Origin: Ventosimonas gracilis
GTDB taxonomy: Bacteria; Pseudomonadota; Gammaproteobacteria; Pseudomonadales; Pseudomonadaceae
Direction of reading: 5' to 3'
Length of the DNA: 36,718 nucleotides
Assembly (NCBI RefSeq): GCF_001580025.1
Contig: NZ_LSZO01000047.1
Coordinates: 1 to 36,718, forward strand
Part shown: positions 26,251-34,828 of the stretch, one piece after another
Layout of the letters: each line of letters begins with the position of its first letter
How positions within the stretch are numbered: position 1 is the first letter of the stretch
The notes under the pieces: model-generated
Database searches by the model: none
What the model was told of the DNA's origin: nothing
Seen by the model: only the letters and a program-made list of their open reading frames with translations
Position numbers and translations under genes: made by a program

Positions 26251-29088
26251 ATGGCTGTAGAGAATATTCGGGTACGTGGGGCGCGAACCCATAATCTGCA
26301 AAATATCGACCTCGACCTGCCGCGTGACAAGTTGATTGTGATTACCGGCCTGTCCGGTTCCGGCAAATCTTCGCTCGCGTTTGACACGCTCTATGCCGAA
26401 GGGCAGCGGCGCTATGTCGAGTCGCTATCGGCCTATGCGCGGCAGTTTTTGTCGATGATGGAAAAACCCGATGTGGACAGCATCGACGGGCTGTCACCGG
26501 CGATTTCCATTGAGCAGAAATCCACCTCGCACAATCCGCGCTCAACCGTCGGTACCATCACGGAAATTTACGATTATCTGCGCCTGCTCTACGCGCGAGT
26601 CGGCATCCCGCGCTGCCCGGAGCACGATTTGCCGCTGCAAGCGCAAACCGTTAGCCAAATGGTTGACCAAGTGCTGGCTTTGCCCGAAGGGCAGCGGCTG
26701 ATGCTGCTTGCGCCGGTGGTGCGCGAACGCAAGGGCGAGCATCTGGCATTGTTTGAGCAACTGCGCGGGCAGGGTTTTGTGCGCGCACGTATCGACGGCA
26801 GATTGCACGAGTTGGACGAACTGCCGAAGCTCAACAAGCTGCAAAAGCACAATATCGATGTGGTGGTAGACCGCTTTAAGGTGCGTAAGGATTTGGCGCA
26901 GCGCCTCGCCGAATCCTTTGAAACGGCGCTGAAACTTGCAGAGGGTATCGCGCTGATTGCGCCGATGGAAGGCGAAGCAGGTGAGTCGCTAACCTTTTCT
27001 GCCCGCTTTGCCTGCCCCACTTGCGGCTATTCGATTGGCGAGTTGGAACCCAAGCTGTTTTCCTTTAACAATCCCGCAGGTGCTTGCCCGACTTGCGACG
27101 GTTTGGGCGTGAAACTGTTTTTTGACCCGAAGAAACTGGTAAACCCCGAACGCTCTCTGGAAGACGGCGCCATTCGCGGCTGGGACAAGCGCAATTTTTA
27201 TTACTTCCAGGTATTAAGTTCGCTGGCCGAACACTACGGCTTTAGCCTGCAACAGCCGTTTGGCAGGCTGCCAGAAGACTTGCAAAAAATCATCCTGCAC
27301 GGCAGCGGCAAGGAAAAAATCGACTTTCACTATTTCAACGACAAGGGCGACAAAATCGTCCGCAACCACAGTTTTGAAGGCATTTTGCCCAGTTTGGCCA
27401 GGCGCTACCGAGAAACTGAATCGGCCAGCGTGCGTGAGGAACTCGCCCGCCTGCAATCGAGTGCGCCCTGCCCACACTGCCACGGCACGCGCTTAAAAGT
27501 AGAAGCTCGGCACGTGTGGGTCGGTGAAAAAACCTTAGCCGCCGTCACCGCTTTACCCATTGGTCAGGCACTGGCCTATTTTGAGCAACTATCGCTCGCC
27601 GGCAGGCGTGGGGAAATCGCCGCGAAAATCCTTAAAGAAATCCGCGAGCGTTTGCAGTTTCTGGTTAATGTGGGTCTCGACTATTTAACCTTAAGCCGCA
27701 GCGCAGAGACGCTGTCCGGCGGCGAGGCGCAGCGTATTCGTCTGGCCAGTCAAATTGGTGCGGGTCTGGTCGGCGTGCTGTATATCCTCGATGAACCCTC
27801 AATTGGCCTGCACCAGCGTGATAACGAACGACTGCTCGGCACGCTGACCCATCTGCGTGACCTGGGCAACACGGTGATAGTGGTTGAGCACGATGAAGAG
27901 GCCATTCGCATGGCCGACCACGTGCTGGACATCGGTCCCGGCGCTGGCGTACACGGCGGGCGCGTGGTCGCCGAAGGCACGCCTGCTACCGTGATGGCCT
28001 GTGCTGATTCAGTGACCGGCCAATATTTAAGCGGCGCAAAACAAATCGCCGTGCCACTGCAGCGCACCGCGCCCGATCCCGAAAAAATCCTGCATTTAAG
28101 CGGCGCCCTTGGCAATAACCTGCAAAACGTTCATCTCAAGCTGCCGCTGGGGCTTTTAACTTGCGTGACCGGCGTTTCCGGCTCGGGCAAATCGACGCTG
28201 ATTAACAACACACTCTACCCGCTCGCCGCCACCGCGCTTAACGGCGCAACCAGTCTGGATGCTGCGCCTTTTGCAGCGATAACAGGCTTGGAGTTGCTGG
28301 ATAAAGTCGTTGATATTGACCAAAGCCCGATTGGCCGCACGCCGCGCTCTAATCCTGCGACCTATACCGGCCTGTTTACGCCGATACGTGAACTGTTTGC
28401 CGCCGTGCCGGAAAGTCGCGCCCGTGGCTATGGGCCGGGGCGGTTTTCCTTTAACGTCAAGGGCGGGCGCTGCGAGGCTTGCCAAGGCGACGGGCTGATT
28501 AAGGTGGAAATGCACTTTCTGCCCGATATTTACGTCCCTTGCGACCAATGCCAAGGCAAGCGCTACAACCGCGAAACGCTAGGAGTCCGCTACAAAGGCA
28601 AAACCATCCACCAAGTGCTGGAAATGACAGTGGAAGAGGCGCGGGAATTTTTCGATGCCGTACCGCTGATTGCGCGAAAACTGCAAACGCTGATGGACGT
28701 TGGGCTGGCCTATATCAAGCTGGGGCAGAGCGCGACTACGCTGTCCGGCGGCGAAGCGCAGCGCGTAAAACTGTCACGCGAACTGTCGCGCCGTGATACC
28801 GGCAATACCCTTTATATCCTCGATGAACCGACCACCGGCCTGCACTTTGCCGACATCAAGCAACTGCTCGATGTGCTGCACCGCTTGCGCGACCACGGCA
28901 ATACCGTTGTGGTGATTGAGCACAATCTGGATGTCATTAAAACCGCCGACTGGCTGATTGATTTAGGCCCGGAAGGCGGCTCTGGCGGCGGGCAAATTAT
29001 CGCCAGCGGCACGCCGGAGCAGGTCGCCCAAATGCCGCAATCGCATACTGGAAGGTTTCTTAAGCCTTTGCTCTCTACCCTCGCATAA
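26251..29088 (+). CDS. uvrA: Excinuclease ABC subunit UvrA
   Basis: UvrA is the damage-recognition ATPase of nucleotide excision repair and loads UvrB. From the ATG at 26251 it is 945 aa and starts [20 protein letters not shown]. Walker A motifs are at 33-40 (GLSGSGKS) and in the second half ([19 protein letters not shown]). Both ABC signatures ([10 protein letters not shown] and [10 protein letters not shown]) and the zinc modules (CPTCGY, and CEACQGDG with CDQC) are complete. A TATACT at 26210-26215 is a -10 candidate. I see no LexA box upstream, although uvrA is SOS-controlled in E. coli. Confidence 0.98.
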   Translation: MAVENIRVRGARTHNLQNIDLDLPRDKLIVITGLSGSGKSSLAFDTLYAEGQRRYVESLSAYARQFLSMMEKPDVDSIDGLSPAISIEQKSTSHNPRSTVGTITEIYDYLRLLYARVGIPRCPEHDLPLQAQTVSQMVDQVLALPEGQRLMLLAPVVRERKGEHLALFEQLRGQGFVRARIDGRLHELDELPKLNKLQKHNIDVVVDRFKVRKDLAQRLAESFETALKLAEGIALIAPMEGEAGESLTFSARFACPTCGYSIGELEPKLFSFNNPAGACPTCDGLGVKLFFDPKKLVNPERSLEDGAIRGWDKRNFYYFQVLSSLAEHYGFSLQQPFGRLPEDLQKIILHGSGKEKIDFHYFNDKGDKIVRNHSFEGILPSLARRYRETESASVREELARLQSSAPCPHCHGTRLKVEARHVWVGEKTLAAVTALPIGQALAYFEQLSLAGRRGEIAAKILKEIRERLQFLVNVGLDYLTLSRSAETLSGGEAQRIRLASQIGAGLVGVLYILDEPSIGLHQRDNERLLGTLTHLRDLGNTVIVVEHDEEAIRMADHVLDIGPGAGVHGGRVVAEGTPATVMACADSVTGQYLSGAKQIAVPLQRTAPDPEKILHLSGALGNNLQNVHLKLPLGLLTCVTGVSGSGKSTLINNTLYPLAATALNGATSLDAAPFAAITGLELLDKVVDIDQSPIGRTPRSNPATYTGLFTPIRELFAAVPESRARGYGPGRFSFNVKGGRCEACQGDGLIKVEMHFLPDIYVPCDQCQGKRYNRETLGVRYKGKTIHQVLEMTVEEAREFFDAVPLIARKLQTLMDVGLAYIKLGQSATTLSGGEAQRVKLSRELSRRDTGNTLYILDEPTTGLHFADIKQLLDVLHRLRDHGNTVVVIEHNLDVIKTADWLIDLGPEGGSGGGQIIASGTPEQVAQMPQSHTGRFLKPLLSTLA

Positions 29089-29099
29089 ATGGGCGAGGG
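29078..29099 (+). terminator. Hairpin overlapping the uvrA stop codon
   Basis: CCCTCGC (29078-29084) and GCGAGGG (29093-29099) form a 7-bp stem around an 8-nt loop that contains the uvrA TAA. No T-tract follows. It could be a weak terminator or a member of the CCC-rich palindromes seen elsewhere in the window. Confidence 0.4.
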
Positions 29100-29116
29100 G
29101 ATGGGGCAATATGCCA

Positions 29117-29146
29117 TTCGCAGAAACCGCATTCGGCCTGTATAGT
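29117..29146 (+). promoter_or_regulatory. Promoter candidate for the DUF4845-rnc-era-recO-pdxJ operon
   Basis: TTCGCA (29117-29122) and TATAGT (29141-29146, five of six) are 18 bp apart. They lie in the only sizeable gap before the operon, about 50 bp upstream of its first ATG. The -35 box is weak. Confidence 0.45.
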
Positions 29147-29194
29147 TCGCTTTCCTGCCATTAACCCATACAACCGTTATTTCAAGGAAAGCTG

Positions 29195-29587
29195 ATGAAA
29201 TCCATAACCCAAGCATTTCCAGGTAAGCAAAAAGGCGCCTCCCCGATGGGCATATTACTGGCCGTCGTGATTATTCTCTTTGTCGTAAGCATTGCGTTTA
29301 AGATGGTGCCGCACTATATGGACTACAAGGCTATCGAAAAGTCGGTTGAAGGGCTTTCCAGCGTATCCTCAGGCTCGGTTAAAACACCGGCGGCGTTTTA
29401 TCAATATATGCAAAAATCCATGCAGATTAACGCCATCCAGAATGTCAAAGCCGAAGATATTATGAAGGTCGAGCGCAATGGCAATCAGTTTACCGTTTAT
29501 ATCGACTATGAAAGACGCGAACCGATGATTAAAAATCTCTCTTTAATTGCCCACTTTAAAAAAGAACTTAGTGTACCTGTCCCGTGA
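29195..29587 (+). CDS. DUF4845 membrane protein
   Basis: This 130-aa protein has one N-terminal membrane segment (about 17-37, [20 protein letters not shown]) preceded by a short basic stretch, then a small alpha/beta extracytoplasmic domain ([18 protein letters not shown]). Proteins of this family commonly sit between lepB and rnc in gammaproteobacteria, and the function is unknown. Here lepB is not adjacent; uvrA is. AAGGAAA precedes the ATG. The stop codon overlaps the rnc GTG start by 4 bp, which suggests translational coupling. Confidence 0.88.
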   Translation: MKSITQAFPGKQKGASPMGILLAVVIILFVVSIAFKMVPHYMDYKAIEKSVEGLSSVSSGSVKTPAAFYQYMQKSMQINAIQNVKAEDIMKVERNGNQFTVYIDYERREPMIKNLSLIAHFKKELSVPVP

Positions 29588-30276
29588 ATGTTTCAAATCT
29601 TTCCCGTCTTGAACAGCAGCTGGGTTATTGCTTTAGCCAACCCAAGCTGCTGCTTTTGGCACTGACCCACCGCAGCTTTTCCCACCACAACAATGAGCGG
29701 ATGGAGTTTTTAGGCGACTCCATTTTGGGTTTTCTGATTGCTGAAGCCTTGTTTGGCCGCTTCCCAGGTGCCCGCGAAGGGCAGCTTTCCAGATTGCGTG
29801 CCAAGCTGGTCAAAGGGCAGACCCTGGCAACGATTGCCCGCCGTTTTTCGCTCGGCGACTGGCTGCAACTGGGCAGTGGCGAGCTGAAAAGCGGCGGCTT
29901 TCGGCGCGAATCCATCCTTGCCGACAGTTTGGAGGCGGTATTGGGCGCTATCTACCTAGACGGCGGCATAGTGGCGGCGCGTAAGCGCGCCTTGGCTTGG
30001 TTTGCCGATGAACTGGCCAGCCTGACGCTGGAAGCGCCGAACAAAGATGCAAAAACCCGTTTGCAGGAATTTCTCCAATCGCGCGGCTGCGAACTGCCGC
30101 AATACCAAGTGCTGCAAGTGCAGGGCGAGCCGCACCAACGCCATTTTGTGGTCGAGTGCAGCGCCGCCTTGCTCAAAGAAAAAACCCAAGGGCAAGGCGG
30201 CAGCCGGCGGATTGCCGAACAACTCGCCGCCCGTGCCGCTCTGATTGCGTTGGGACTGGAGAAAACCCATGACTGA
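29584..30276 (+). CDS. rnc: Ribonuclease III
   Basis: RNase III cuts double-stranded RNA in rRNA precursors and regulatory duplexes. It is 230 aa from a GTG start that overlaps the preceding stop (GTGA). The catalytic signature ERMEFLGDS is at 38-46, the second acidic cluster is in [20 protein letters not shown], and the dsRNA-binding domain starts near residue 155 ([16 protein letters not shown]). The GTG start is accepted because residues just after it align with the family N-terminus. It overlaps era by 8 bp. Confidence 0.97.
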   Translation: MNVSNLSRLEQQLGYCFSQPKLLLLALTHRSFSHHNNERMEFLGDSILGFLIAEALFGRFPGAREGQLSRLRAKLVKGQTLATIARRFSLGDWLQLGSGELKSGGFRRESILADSLEAVLGAIYLDGGIVAARKRALAWFADELASLTLEAPNKDAKTRLQEFLQSRGCELPQYQVLQVQGEPHQRHFVVECSAALLKEKTQGQGGSRRIAEQLAARAALIALGLEKTHD

Positions 30277-31159
30277 GAGCACGCGCTGCGGTTTTGTCGC
30301 CATTGTCGGCAGGCCGAATGTTGGCAAATCCACCCTGCTTAACCATATCCTTGGGCAAAAGCTCGCCATCACCTCGCGTAAACCGCAGACCACCCGCCAT
30401 AACATGCTGGGTATTAAAACGGAAGGTGCGGTGCAGGCGATTTATGTCGATACCCCCGGCCTGCATGCAAGCGCTGGCAAGGCGCTTAATCGGCAGATGA
30501 ACAAAAACGCGCAGTCCGCCTTAAAAGATGTCGATGTGGTGATTTTTGTGCTTGACCGCCTGCACTGGACAGAGCAAGACCAAGCCGTTGCCGAACGGCT
30601 GAAAACGCTGCCCTGCCCGCTGCTCTTGGCCATCAACAAAACCGACCGCCTTGAGGACAAAAGCCGCTTAATCAGCCATATGGCTTTTCTTGCCGGTGAA
30701 CTGCCGAAGGCGGAAATTCTGCCGATTTCCGCGCTTAAAGCGGAAGGCATAGCACAGCTTGAGCGGCGCATTGGTGAGCTGTTACCGCAAACGGCGCACC
30801 TGTTCCCCGATGACCAGATTACCGACCGTTCGAGCCGCTTTATCGCGGCCGAACGGGTGCGTGAAAAAATCATGCGCCAATTGGGCGACGAACTGCCCTA
30901 TCAGGTCGCCGTGCAGGTCGAAGAGTTCAAGCAAGAAGGCAAGCTGCTGCATATCCACGCGCTGATTTTGGTCGAACGCGACGGGCAGAAAAAAATCATC
31001 ATCGGTGAAGCGGGCGAGCGGCTAAAAAGCATCGGTAGCGCCGCCCGCAAAGAACTGGAAGCGCTGTTTGAAAGCAAAATCATGCTGCGCCTTTGGGTCA
31101 AAGTGCGTAGCGGCTGGTCCGACGACGAACGCGCCCTGCGCTCGCTAGGTTATGACTAA
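30269..31159 (+). CDS. era: GTPase Era
   Basis: Era is an essential GTPase that binds the 3' end of 16S rRNA during 30S maturation. From the ATG at 30269 it is 296 aa. G1 is GRPNVGKS (14-21), G3 is DTPG (61-64) and G4 is NKTD (123-126). The C-terminal KH domain has [20 protein letters not shown]. It overlaps rnc by 8 bp (ATGACTGA) and recO by 8 bp. The open frame upstream, inside rnc, is not used by the family. Confidence 0.98.
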   Translation: MTESTRCGFVAIVGRPNVGKSTLLNHILGQKLAITSRKPQTTRHNMLGIKTEGAVQAIYVDTPGLHASAGKALNRQMNKNAQSALKDVDVVIFVLDRLHWTEQDQAVAERLKTLPCPLLLAINKTDRLEDKSRLISHMAFLAGELPKAEILPISALKAEGIAQLERRIGELLPQTAHLFPDDQITDRSSRFIAAERVREKIMRQLGDELPYQVAVQVEEFKQEGKLLHIHALILVERDGQKKIIIGEAGERLKSIGSAARKELEALFESKIMLRLWVKVRSGWSDDERALRSLGYD

Positions 31160-31895
31160 TATCTCCCTCCCACAGTTGTGGGCGAGCGGGCAGCCCACCA
31201 GCAGCGCCGCTTTTATCCTGCACAGCCGCCCCTACAAAGAAACCAGCGCCTTGCTGGATATTTTCAGTCCACAACAGGGGCGTATCCGCGCCGTACTGCG
31301 CCGCGCCCGCACGGCTTTTGGCGGTGTGGCGCAGCCTTTTATCCCGCTCGATATTGAACTGCGTGGACGCGGCGAGCTGAAAACCCTAAGCCGACTGGAA
31401 GCACTCGCCCCAGCGCTTAAGTTAAGCGGTGAGCGCCTGTTTAGTGCGCTTTATCTGAATGAACTGCTGATGCGCCTGCTGCCGCAAGCCGATGCGCAAC
31501 CGCTGCTGTTTGAGCACTACCAAAGCGCCCTTGCCTTGCTCGAAAGTGGCGCTCTCCTTGAGCCGGTGCTGCGCCGCTTTGAATGGCAGTTGCTGAACGA
31601 ACTGGGTTACGGCTTTGCCCTTGACCAAGAGCAGTGCGGTCGGCCGCTGCAAGCGGATGGCTACTACCGCCTGCATACAGCAGGGGGCTTGCAGCGCAGC
31701 GACGGCACAGACGCCAGTCTGTTTGCTGGACACAGCCTGCTGGCACTGGCACGCGGCGAGTGGTCGGCAAACGGCGCGCTACCCACCGCCAAGCGGCTGA
31801 TGCGAAAGGCGCTGGCCGCGCACCTTGGCAGCCGCCCGCTGGCCAGCCGCGGGCTGTTTATTCGCCCCATTACAAAGGTTCTTACTCATGCTTAA
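31152..31895 (+). CDS. recO: DNA repair protein RecO
   Basis: RecO works with RecR and RecF in loading RecA onto SSB-coated gaps. It is 247 aa. The N-terminal OB-fold contains [19 protein letters not shown], followed by a helical domain ([20 protein letters not shown]). A zinc-finger cysteine set is not evident, as in many gammaproteobacterial RecO proteins. It overlaps era by 8 bp and pdxJ by 8 bp. Its family is divergent, but operon position makes the call firm. Confidence 0.95.
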   Translation: MTNISLPQLWASGQPTSSAAFILHSRPYKETSALLDIFSPQQGRIRAVLRRARTAFGGVAQPFIPLDIELRGRGELKTLSRLEALAPALKLSGERLFSALYLNELLMRLLPQADAQPLLFEHYQSALALLESGALLEPVLRRFEWQLLNELGYGFALDQEQCGRPLQADGYYRLHTAGGLQRSDGTDASLFAGHSLLALARGEWSANGALPTAKRLMRKALAAHLGSRPLASRGLFIRPITKVLTHA

Positions 31896-32652
31896 ACCCA
31901 ACCGCATTTTGCTTGGCGTTAATATCGATCACGTCGCCACCTTGCGTCAGGCACGCGGCACGCGCTACCCCGACCCGCTCAAAGCAGCACTGGATGCCGA
32001 AGAAGCCGGAGCCGACGGTATTACCCTGCATCTGCGCGAAGACCGCCGCCATATTAAGGACAGCGACCTCGTGCGTTTTAGAGACGCACTGCAAACGCGG
32101 ATGAATCTGGAACTGGCCGTGACAGACGAAATGCTCGCCATTGCCGAAGGCATTCAGCCGCAACACGCCTGCTTGGTACCGGAAAAACGCGAAGAACTGA
32201 CCACCGAAGGCGGTTTGGATGTGCTCGCGCAAGAAAGCAAAATCGCCGCAGCCGTTAATCGGCTGACCCAGGCAGGCTGCGAAGTCTCACTATTTATTGA
32301 CCCCAGCCTTAAGCAAATCGAAGCCGCCGCCCGCTGCGGCGCACCGGTTATCGAACTGCACAGCGGCCACTACGCCGATGCACCAACGCCCGCCGAATGC
32401 GAACAGGAACTAAACCGCCTGCAAACGGCCGCCGTCTTCGCGCTTGAATTGGGGCTTATCGTCAACGCCGGACACGGCCTTAATTACCACAACGTAGAAC
32501 CGGTTGCCGCCATTGCCGGTATCAACGAACTCAATATCGGCCACGCCATCGTCGCCCACGCCCTGTTTGTCGGCTTTAAACCCGCCGTTATGCAGATGAA
32601 AACCCTGATCACCGAAGCCGCTTGCCGGGGGATTGCCAAAAGTAAAAGCTAA
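31888..32652 (+). CDS. pdxJ: Pyridoxine 5'-phosphate synthase
   Basis: PdxJ condenses 1-deoxyxylulose 5-phosphate with 3-amino-2-oxopropyl phosphate to give pyridoxine 5'-phosphate, the last ring-forming step of DXP-dependent vitamin B6 synthesis. From the ATG at 31888 it is 254 aa. The barrel motifs [42 protein letters not shown] and [16 protein letters not shown] are complete. It overlaps recO by 8 bp (ATGCTTAA). A final acpS, often next in relatives, is absent; a toxin-antitoxin locus follows. Confidence 0.98.
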   Translation: MLKPNRILLGVNIDHVATLRQARGTRYPDPLKAALDAEEAGADGITLHLREDRRHIKDSDLVRFRDALQTRMNLELAVTDEMLAIAEGIQPQHACLVPEKREELTTEGGLDVLAQESKIAAAVNRLTQAGCEVSLFIDPSLKQIEAAARCGAPVIELHSGHYADAPTPAECEQELNRLQTAAVFALELGLIVNAGHGLNYHNVEPVAAIAGINELNIGHAIVAHALFVGFKPAVMQMKTLITEAACRGIAKSKS

Positions 32653-32682
32653 TCACTCCAAGCCAATGGTTTTGGTTAACGA

Positions 32683-32715
32683 TTGACGTTTTAGGTGTTT
32701 TGTCATAGGTATGAC
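32683..32715 (+). promoter_or_regulatory. Promoter and palindromic operator candidate of the toxin-antitoxin pair
   Basis: TTGACG (32683-32688) is a good -35 box. At the expected -10 distance lies an inverted repeat GTCATA-GG-TATGAC (32702-32715) that overlaps a poor -10 sequence. A palindrome at the -10 upstream of a ribbon-helix-helix antitoxin is the usual layout for autorepression. The repeat is directly visible; the role is inferred. Confidence 0.55.
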
Positions 32716-32720
32716 GCCTC

Positions 32721-33071
32721 CTGCTCAGGGTTAAAAGGCTTAAAACCATAACAACCGCTGATGTTCGCATCAATGCCCGCTTGACTGGCAAGGATGCGGC
32801 TTGCTTTGAAGAGCTTCTGCGGCAAAACGGCGGCTCTGTGTCCGATTTGTTACGCGCGGCTCTACGTGAGTATTACCGCAATCGCCTTCCTGCCAAGCTT
32901 GGTGCAAAGCAGCTCTTGCAGGGTTTTGTGGCCGCCGGCGAAGGGCCGCAAGATTTAGCGCTTGAATACAAGCGCTATCTAAGCGAAGAGCTGGCTGACA
33001 AGCTAAATACCGAATACCGGGTTCATGAAACGCACGCTTTGTATACGGGTGCCGCGAAAGAAAAACCATGA
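32721..33071 (+). CDS. Antitoxin, ribbon-helix-helix type (start uncertain)
   Basis: The frame is open from 32715 to a TGA at 33069-33071. It reads TITTADVRINARLTGKDAAC then a helix-turn-helix-like SVSDLLRAALREYYRNRLPA, matching a ribbon-helix-helix N-terminus followed by a toxin-binding tail. The expected start just before this has no ATG or GTG. Candidates are CTG 32721 (used for these coordinates), ATA 32748, or TTG 32781, which would cut off the DNA-binding strand. The stop overlaps the toxin start as ATGA. It could be functional with a rare start or silenced. Confidence 0.65.
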   Translation: MLRVKRLKTITTADVRINARLTGKDAACFEELLRQNGGSVSDLLRAALREYYRNRLPAKLGAKQLLQGFVAAGEGPQDLALEYKRYLSEELADKLNTEYRVHETHALYTGAAKEKP

Positions 33072-33496
33072 TTTTGGCCGACAGCGATTTTTGGATTGCG
33101 CTGTGCAACCGTCGTGACCGTTATCACGGCTTTGCCGCCTTCGCACTTGAACGCTGGTCAGACGAGGGCTTTATCAGCACATGGCCGGTCTTGACCGAAG
33201 TCACCCATTTGCTGAACGCGCGGATAGGCATTCGGCAAACGCTGGATTTTATCGATGCTGTGGCGCAAGGTGCCTGCACGGTGGCTCAATTGTCCGATGG
33301 GGTGCCGATGCGCATGGTCTATTTGATGCGCCGCTACAGCAACCTGCCGATGGATTTGGCCGATGCTTCGCTGGTGTTGTTGGCCGAACAGCTCGGCGAA
33401 GGCCGTATTTTGTCTACCGACAGACGCGATTTTTCAGGCTATCGCTGGAAAAATACCCACCCCTTTACCAATCTGCTGCTGCAAGACGTGGATTGA
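33068..33496 (+). CDS. PIN-domain toxin, VapC-like
   Basis: VapC-type PIN proteins are magnesium-dependent ribonucleases that inhibit translation, often by cutting tRNA or rRNA. The 142-aa protein has the expected acidic residues: D5 (MILADSDFWIAL), E44 (TEVTHLL), D99 (MDLADASLVLL) and D118 (ILSTDRRDF). The ATG overlaps the upstream antitoxin stop, a common arrangement for such pairs. All catalytic positions look intact. The gene ends in a perfect hairpin shared with the convergent metY. Confidence 0.88.
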   Translation: MILADSDFWIALCNRRDRYHGFAAFALERWSDEGFISTWPVLTEVTHLLNARIGIRQTLDFIDAVAQGACTVAQLSDGVPMRMVYLMRRYSNLPMDLADASLVLLAEQLGEGRILSTDRRDFSGYRWKNTHPFTNLLLQDVD

Positions 33497-33512
33497 CGCG
33501 CGGTCAATCCAC
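33488..33512. terminator. Hairpin between the VapC-like gene and metY
   Basis: GTGGATTGAC and GTCAATCCAC form a perfect 10-bp stem around GCGCG, and the stem includes the toxin gene's TGA. It lies between convergent genes and lacks a T-tract on either side. Probably a shared 3' boundary. Confidence 0.6.
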
Positions 33513-33522
33513 ATTAAGGCAC

Positions 33523-34806
33523 TTATACCTTCGCCAGCGCCTGCTCCAAATCGGCCAGCAAATCATCGATATGCTCAATGCCGATGGAAAGGCGCACCAT
33601 GCCTTCGCTAACCCCGGCTTTTTCCAATTCGGCAGGGCTGAGTTGTCGGTGGGTGGTGGAGGCGGGGTGGGTGGCCAACGATTTGGCATCGCCGATATTG
33701 ACCAAGCGCACAAAAAGCCCCAGTGCATCCAAAAAGCGCTCGCCTGCCGCGCGGGCTTCGCCGGTTTTTGCTTTAAGGCTAAAGGACAAAATACCGGAAG
33801 CGCGGCTTGCCAAGTATTTTTGTGCCAGTGCGTGGTCGGGATGCTCTGGCAAAGCGGCGTAGCGCACCCACTCCACCTTGTTATGTGCTTGCAGATACTT
33901 GGCGACCGCCAGTGCGTTTTGGCAGATGCGCTCCATCCGCAGCGGCAAGGTTTCAATGCCTTGCACAATTAAAAAAGCGCTGTGCGGGGCAAGTGCCGCA
34001 CCGGTGTTGCGTAGCGGCACCACGCGCACACGGGCGATATAGGCCGCCGCACCAAAAGTTTCGCTGTAAACCACGCCGTGGTAGCTGGGGTCTGGTTGGC
34101 AGAGTGCAGCAAAGCGCGTTTTATGCGTCGTCCACGGGAATTTTCCACTATCGATAATCGCCCCGCCTAGCGTGTTGCCGTGTCCGCCCAGATACTTTGT
34201 CAAGGAGTGCACCACAATATCCGCGCCGTGCTCAATCGGGCGCAGCAGGAACGGGCTGGGTACCGTGTTATCGACAATCAGCGGCACGCCGGCGGCGTGG
34301 GCGACATCGGCGAGCGCGGCAATATCGCAGACATTGCCCAGTGGGTTGCCGATGGATTCGATAAATACCGCACGGGTTTTATCGTCAATTAACGCGGCAA
34401 AGTCAGCCGGTTTTCGTGGGTCGGCGAGGCGTACTTCAATGCCTTGTTGCGGCAAGGTATGCGCAAATAGATTGTAAGTGCCGCCGTATAAGGTGCTTGC
34501 GGAAACAATATTGTCGCCCGCCGCCGTAATGGCCTGAATGGCATAGAGAATCGCCGACATCCCGGACGCGGTGGTTACCGCAGCAAGGCCGCCTTCCAGC
34601 GCGGCGAGGCGTTTTTCCAACACATCGCAGGTCGGGTTCGTTATCCGCGTATAGATATTGCCGGGGACTTTTAAATCAAATAAATCCGCACCGTGCTGCG
34701 CGTTATCAAAGGCATAAGCCACGGTCTGATAAATAGGTACGGCAACCGCTTTGGTGGTCGGATCTGGTGAATAACCGGCATGTACGGCAAGGGTTTCAAT
34801 GCGCAT
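33523..34806 (-). CDS. metY: O-acetylhomoserine sulfhydrylase (PLP enzyme)
   Basis: MetY makes homocysteine directly from O-acetylhomoserine and sulfide, using pyridoxal phosphate. From the ATG at 34806 (AGGA upstream) it is 427 aa, the usual size of this subgroup of Cys/Met-metabolism enzymes. It begins RIETLAVHAGYSPDPTTKAV. The Schiff-base lysine is K204 (VVHSLTKYLGGHG) and the pyridine-contacting aspartate is D179 (LIVDNT). It lies 22 bp downstream of the amidohydrolase on the same strand. O-succinylhomoserine sulfhydrylase is the main alternative; length favours MetY. Confidence 0.93.
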   Translation of the reverse strand: MRIETLAVHAGYSPDPTTKAVAVPIYQTVAYAFDNAQHGADLFDLKVPGNIYTRITNPTCDVLEKRLAALEGGLAAVTTASGMSAILYAIQAITAAGDNIVSASTLYGGTYNLFAHTLPQQGIEVRLADPRKPADFAALIDDKTRAVFIESIGNPLGNVCDIAALADVAHAAGVPLIVDNTVPSPFLLRPIEHGADIVVHSLTKYLGGHGNTLGGAIIDSGKFPWTTHKTRFAALCQPDPSYHGVVYSETFGAAAYIARVRVVPLRNTGAALAPHSAFLIVQGIETLPLRMERICQNALAVAKYLQAHNKVEWVRYAALPEHPDHALAQKYLASRASGILSFSLKAKTGEARAAGERFLDALGLFVRLVNIGDAKSLATHPASTTHRQLSPAELEKAGVSEGMVRLSIGIEHIDDLLADLEQALAKV

Positions 34807-34828
34807 AAAGATAAGTTCCTGTTGGCAG

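Noticed and set aside
33181-33972. A 263-codon plus-strand frame running through the VapC-like gene into metY
   Set aside because: It overlaps two real genes on different strands and crosses the hairpin; the translation is Arg/Gly/Cys-rich shadow sequence.
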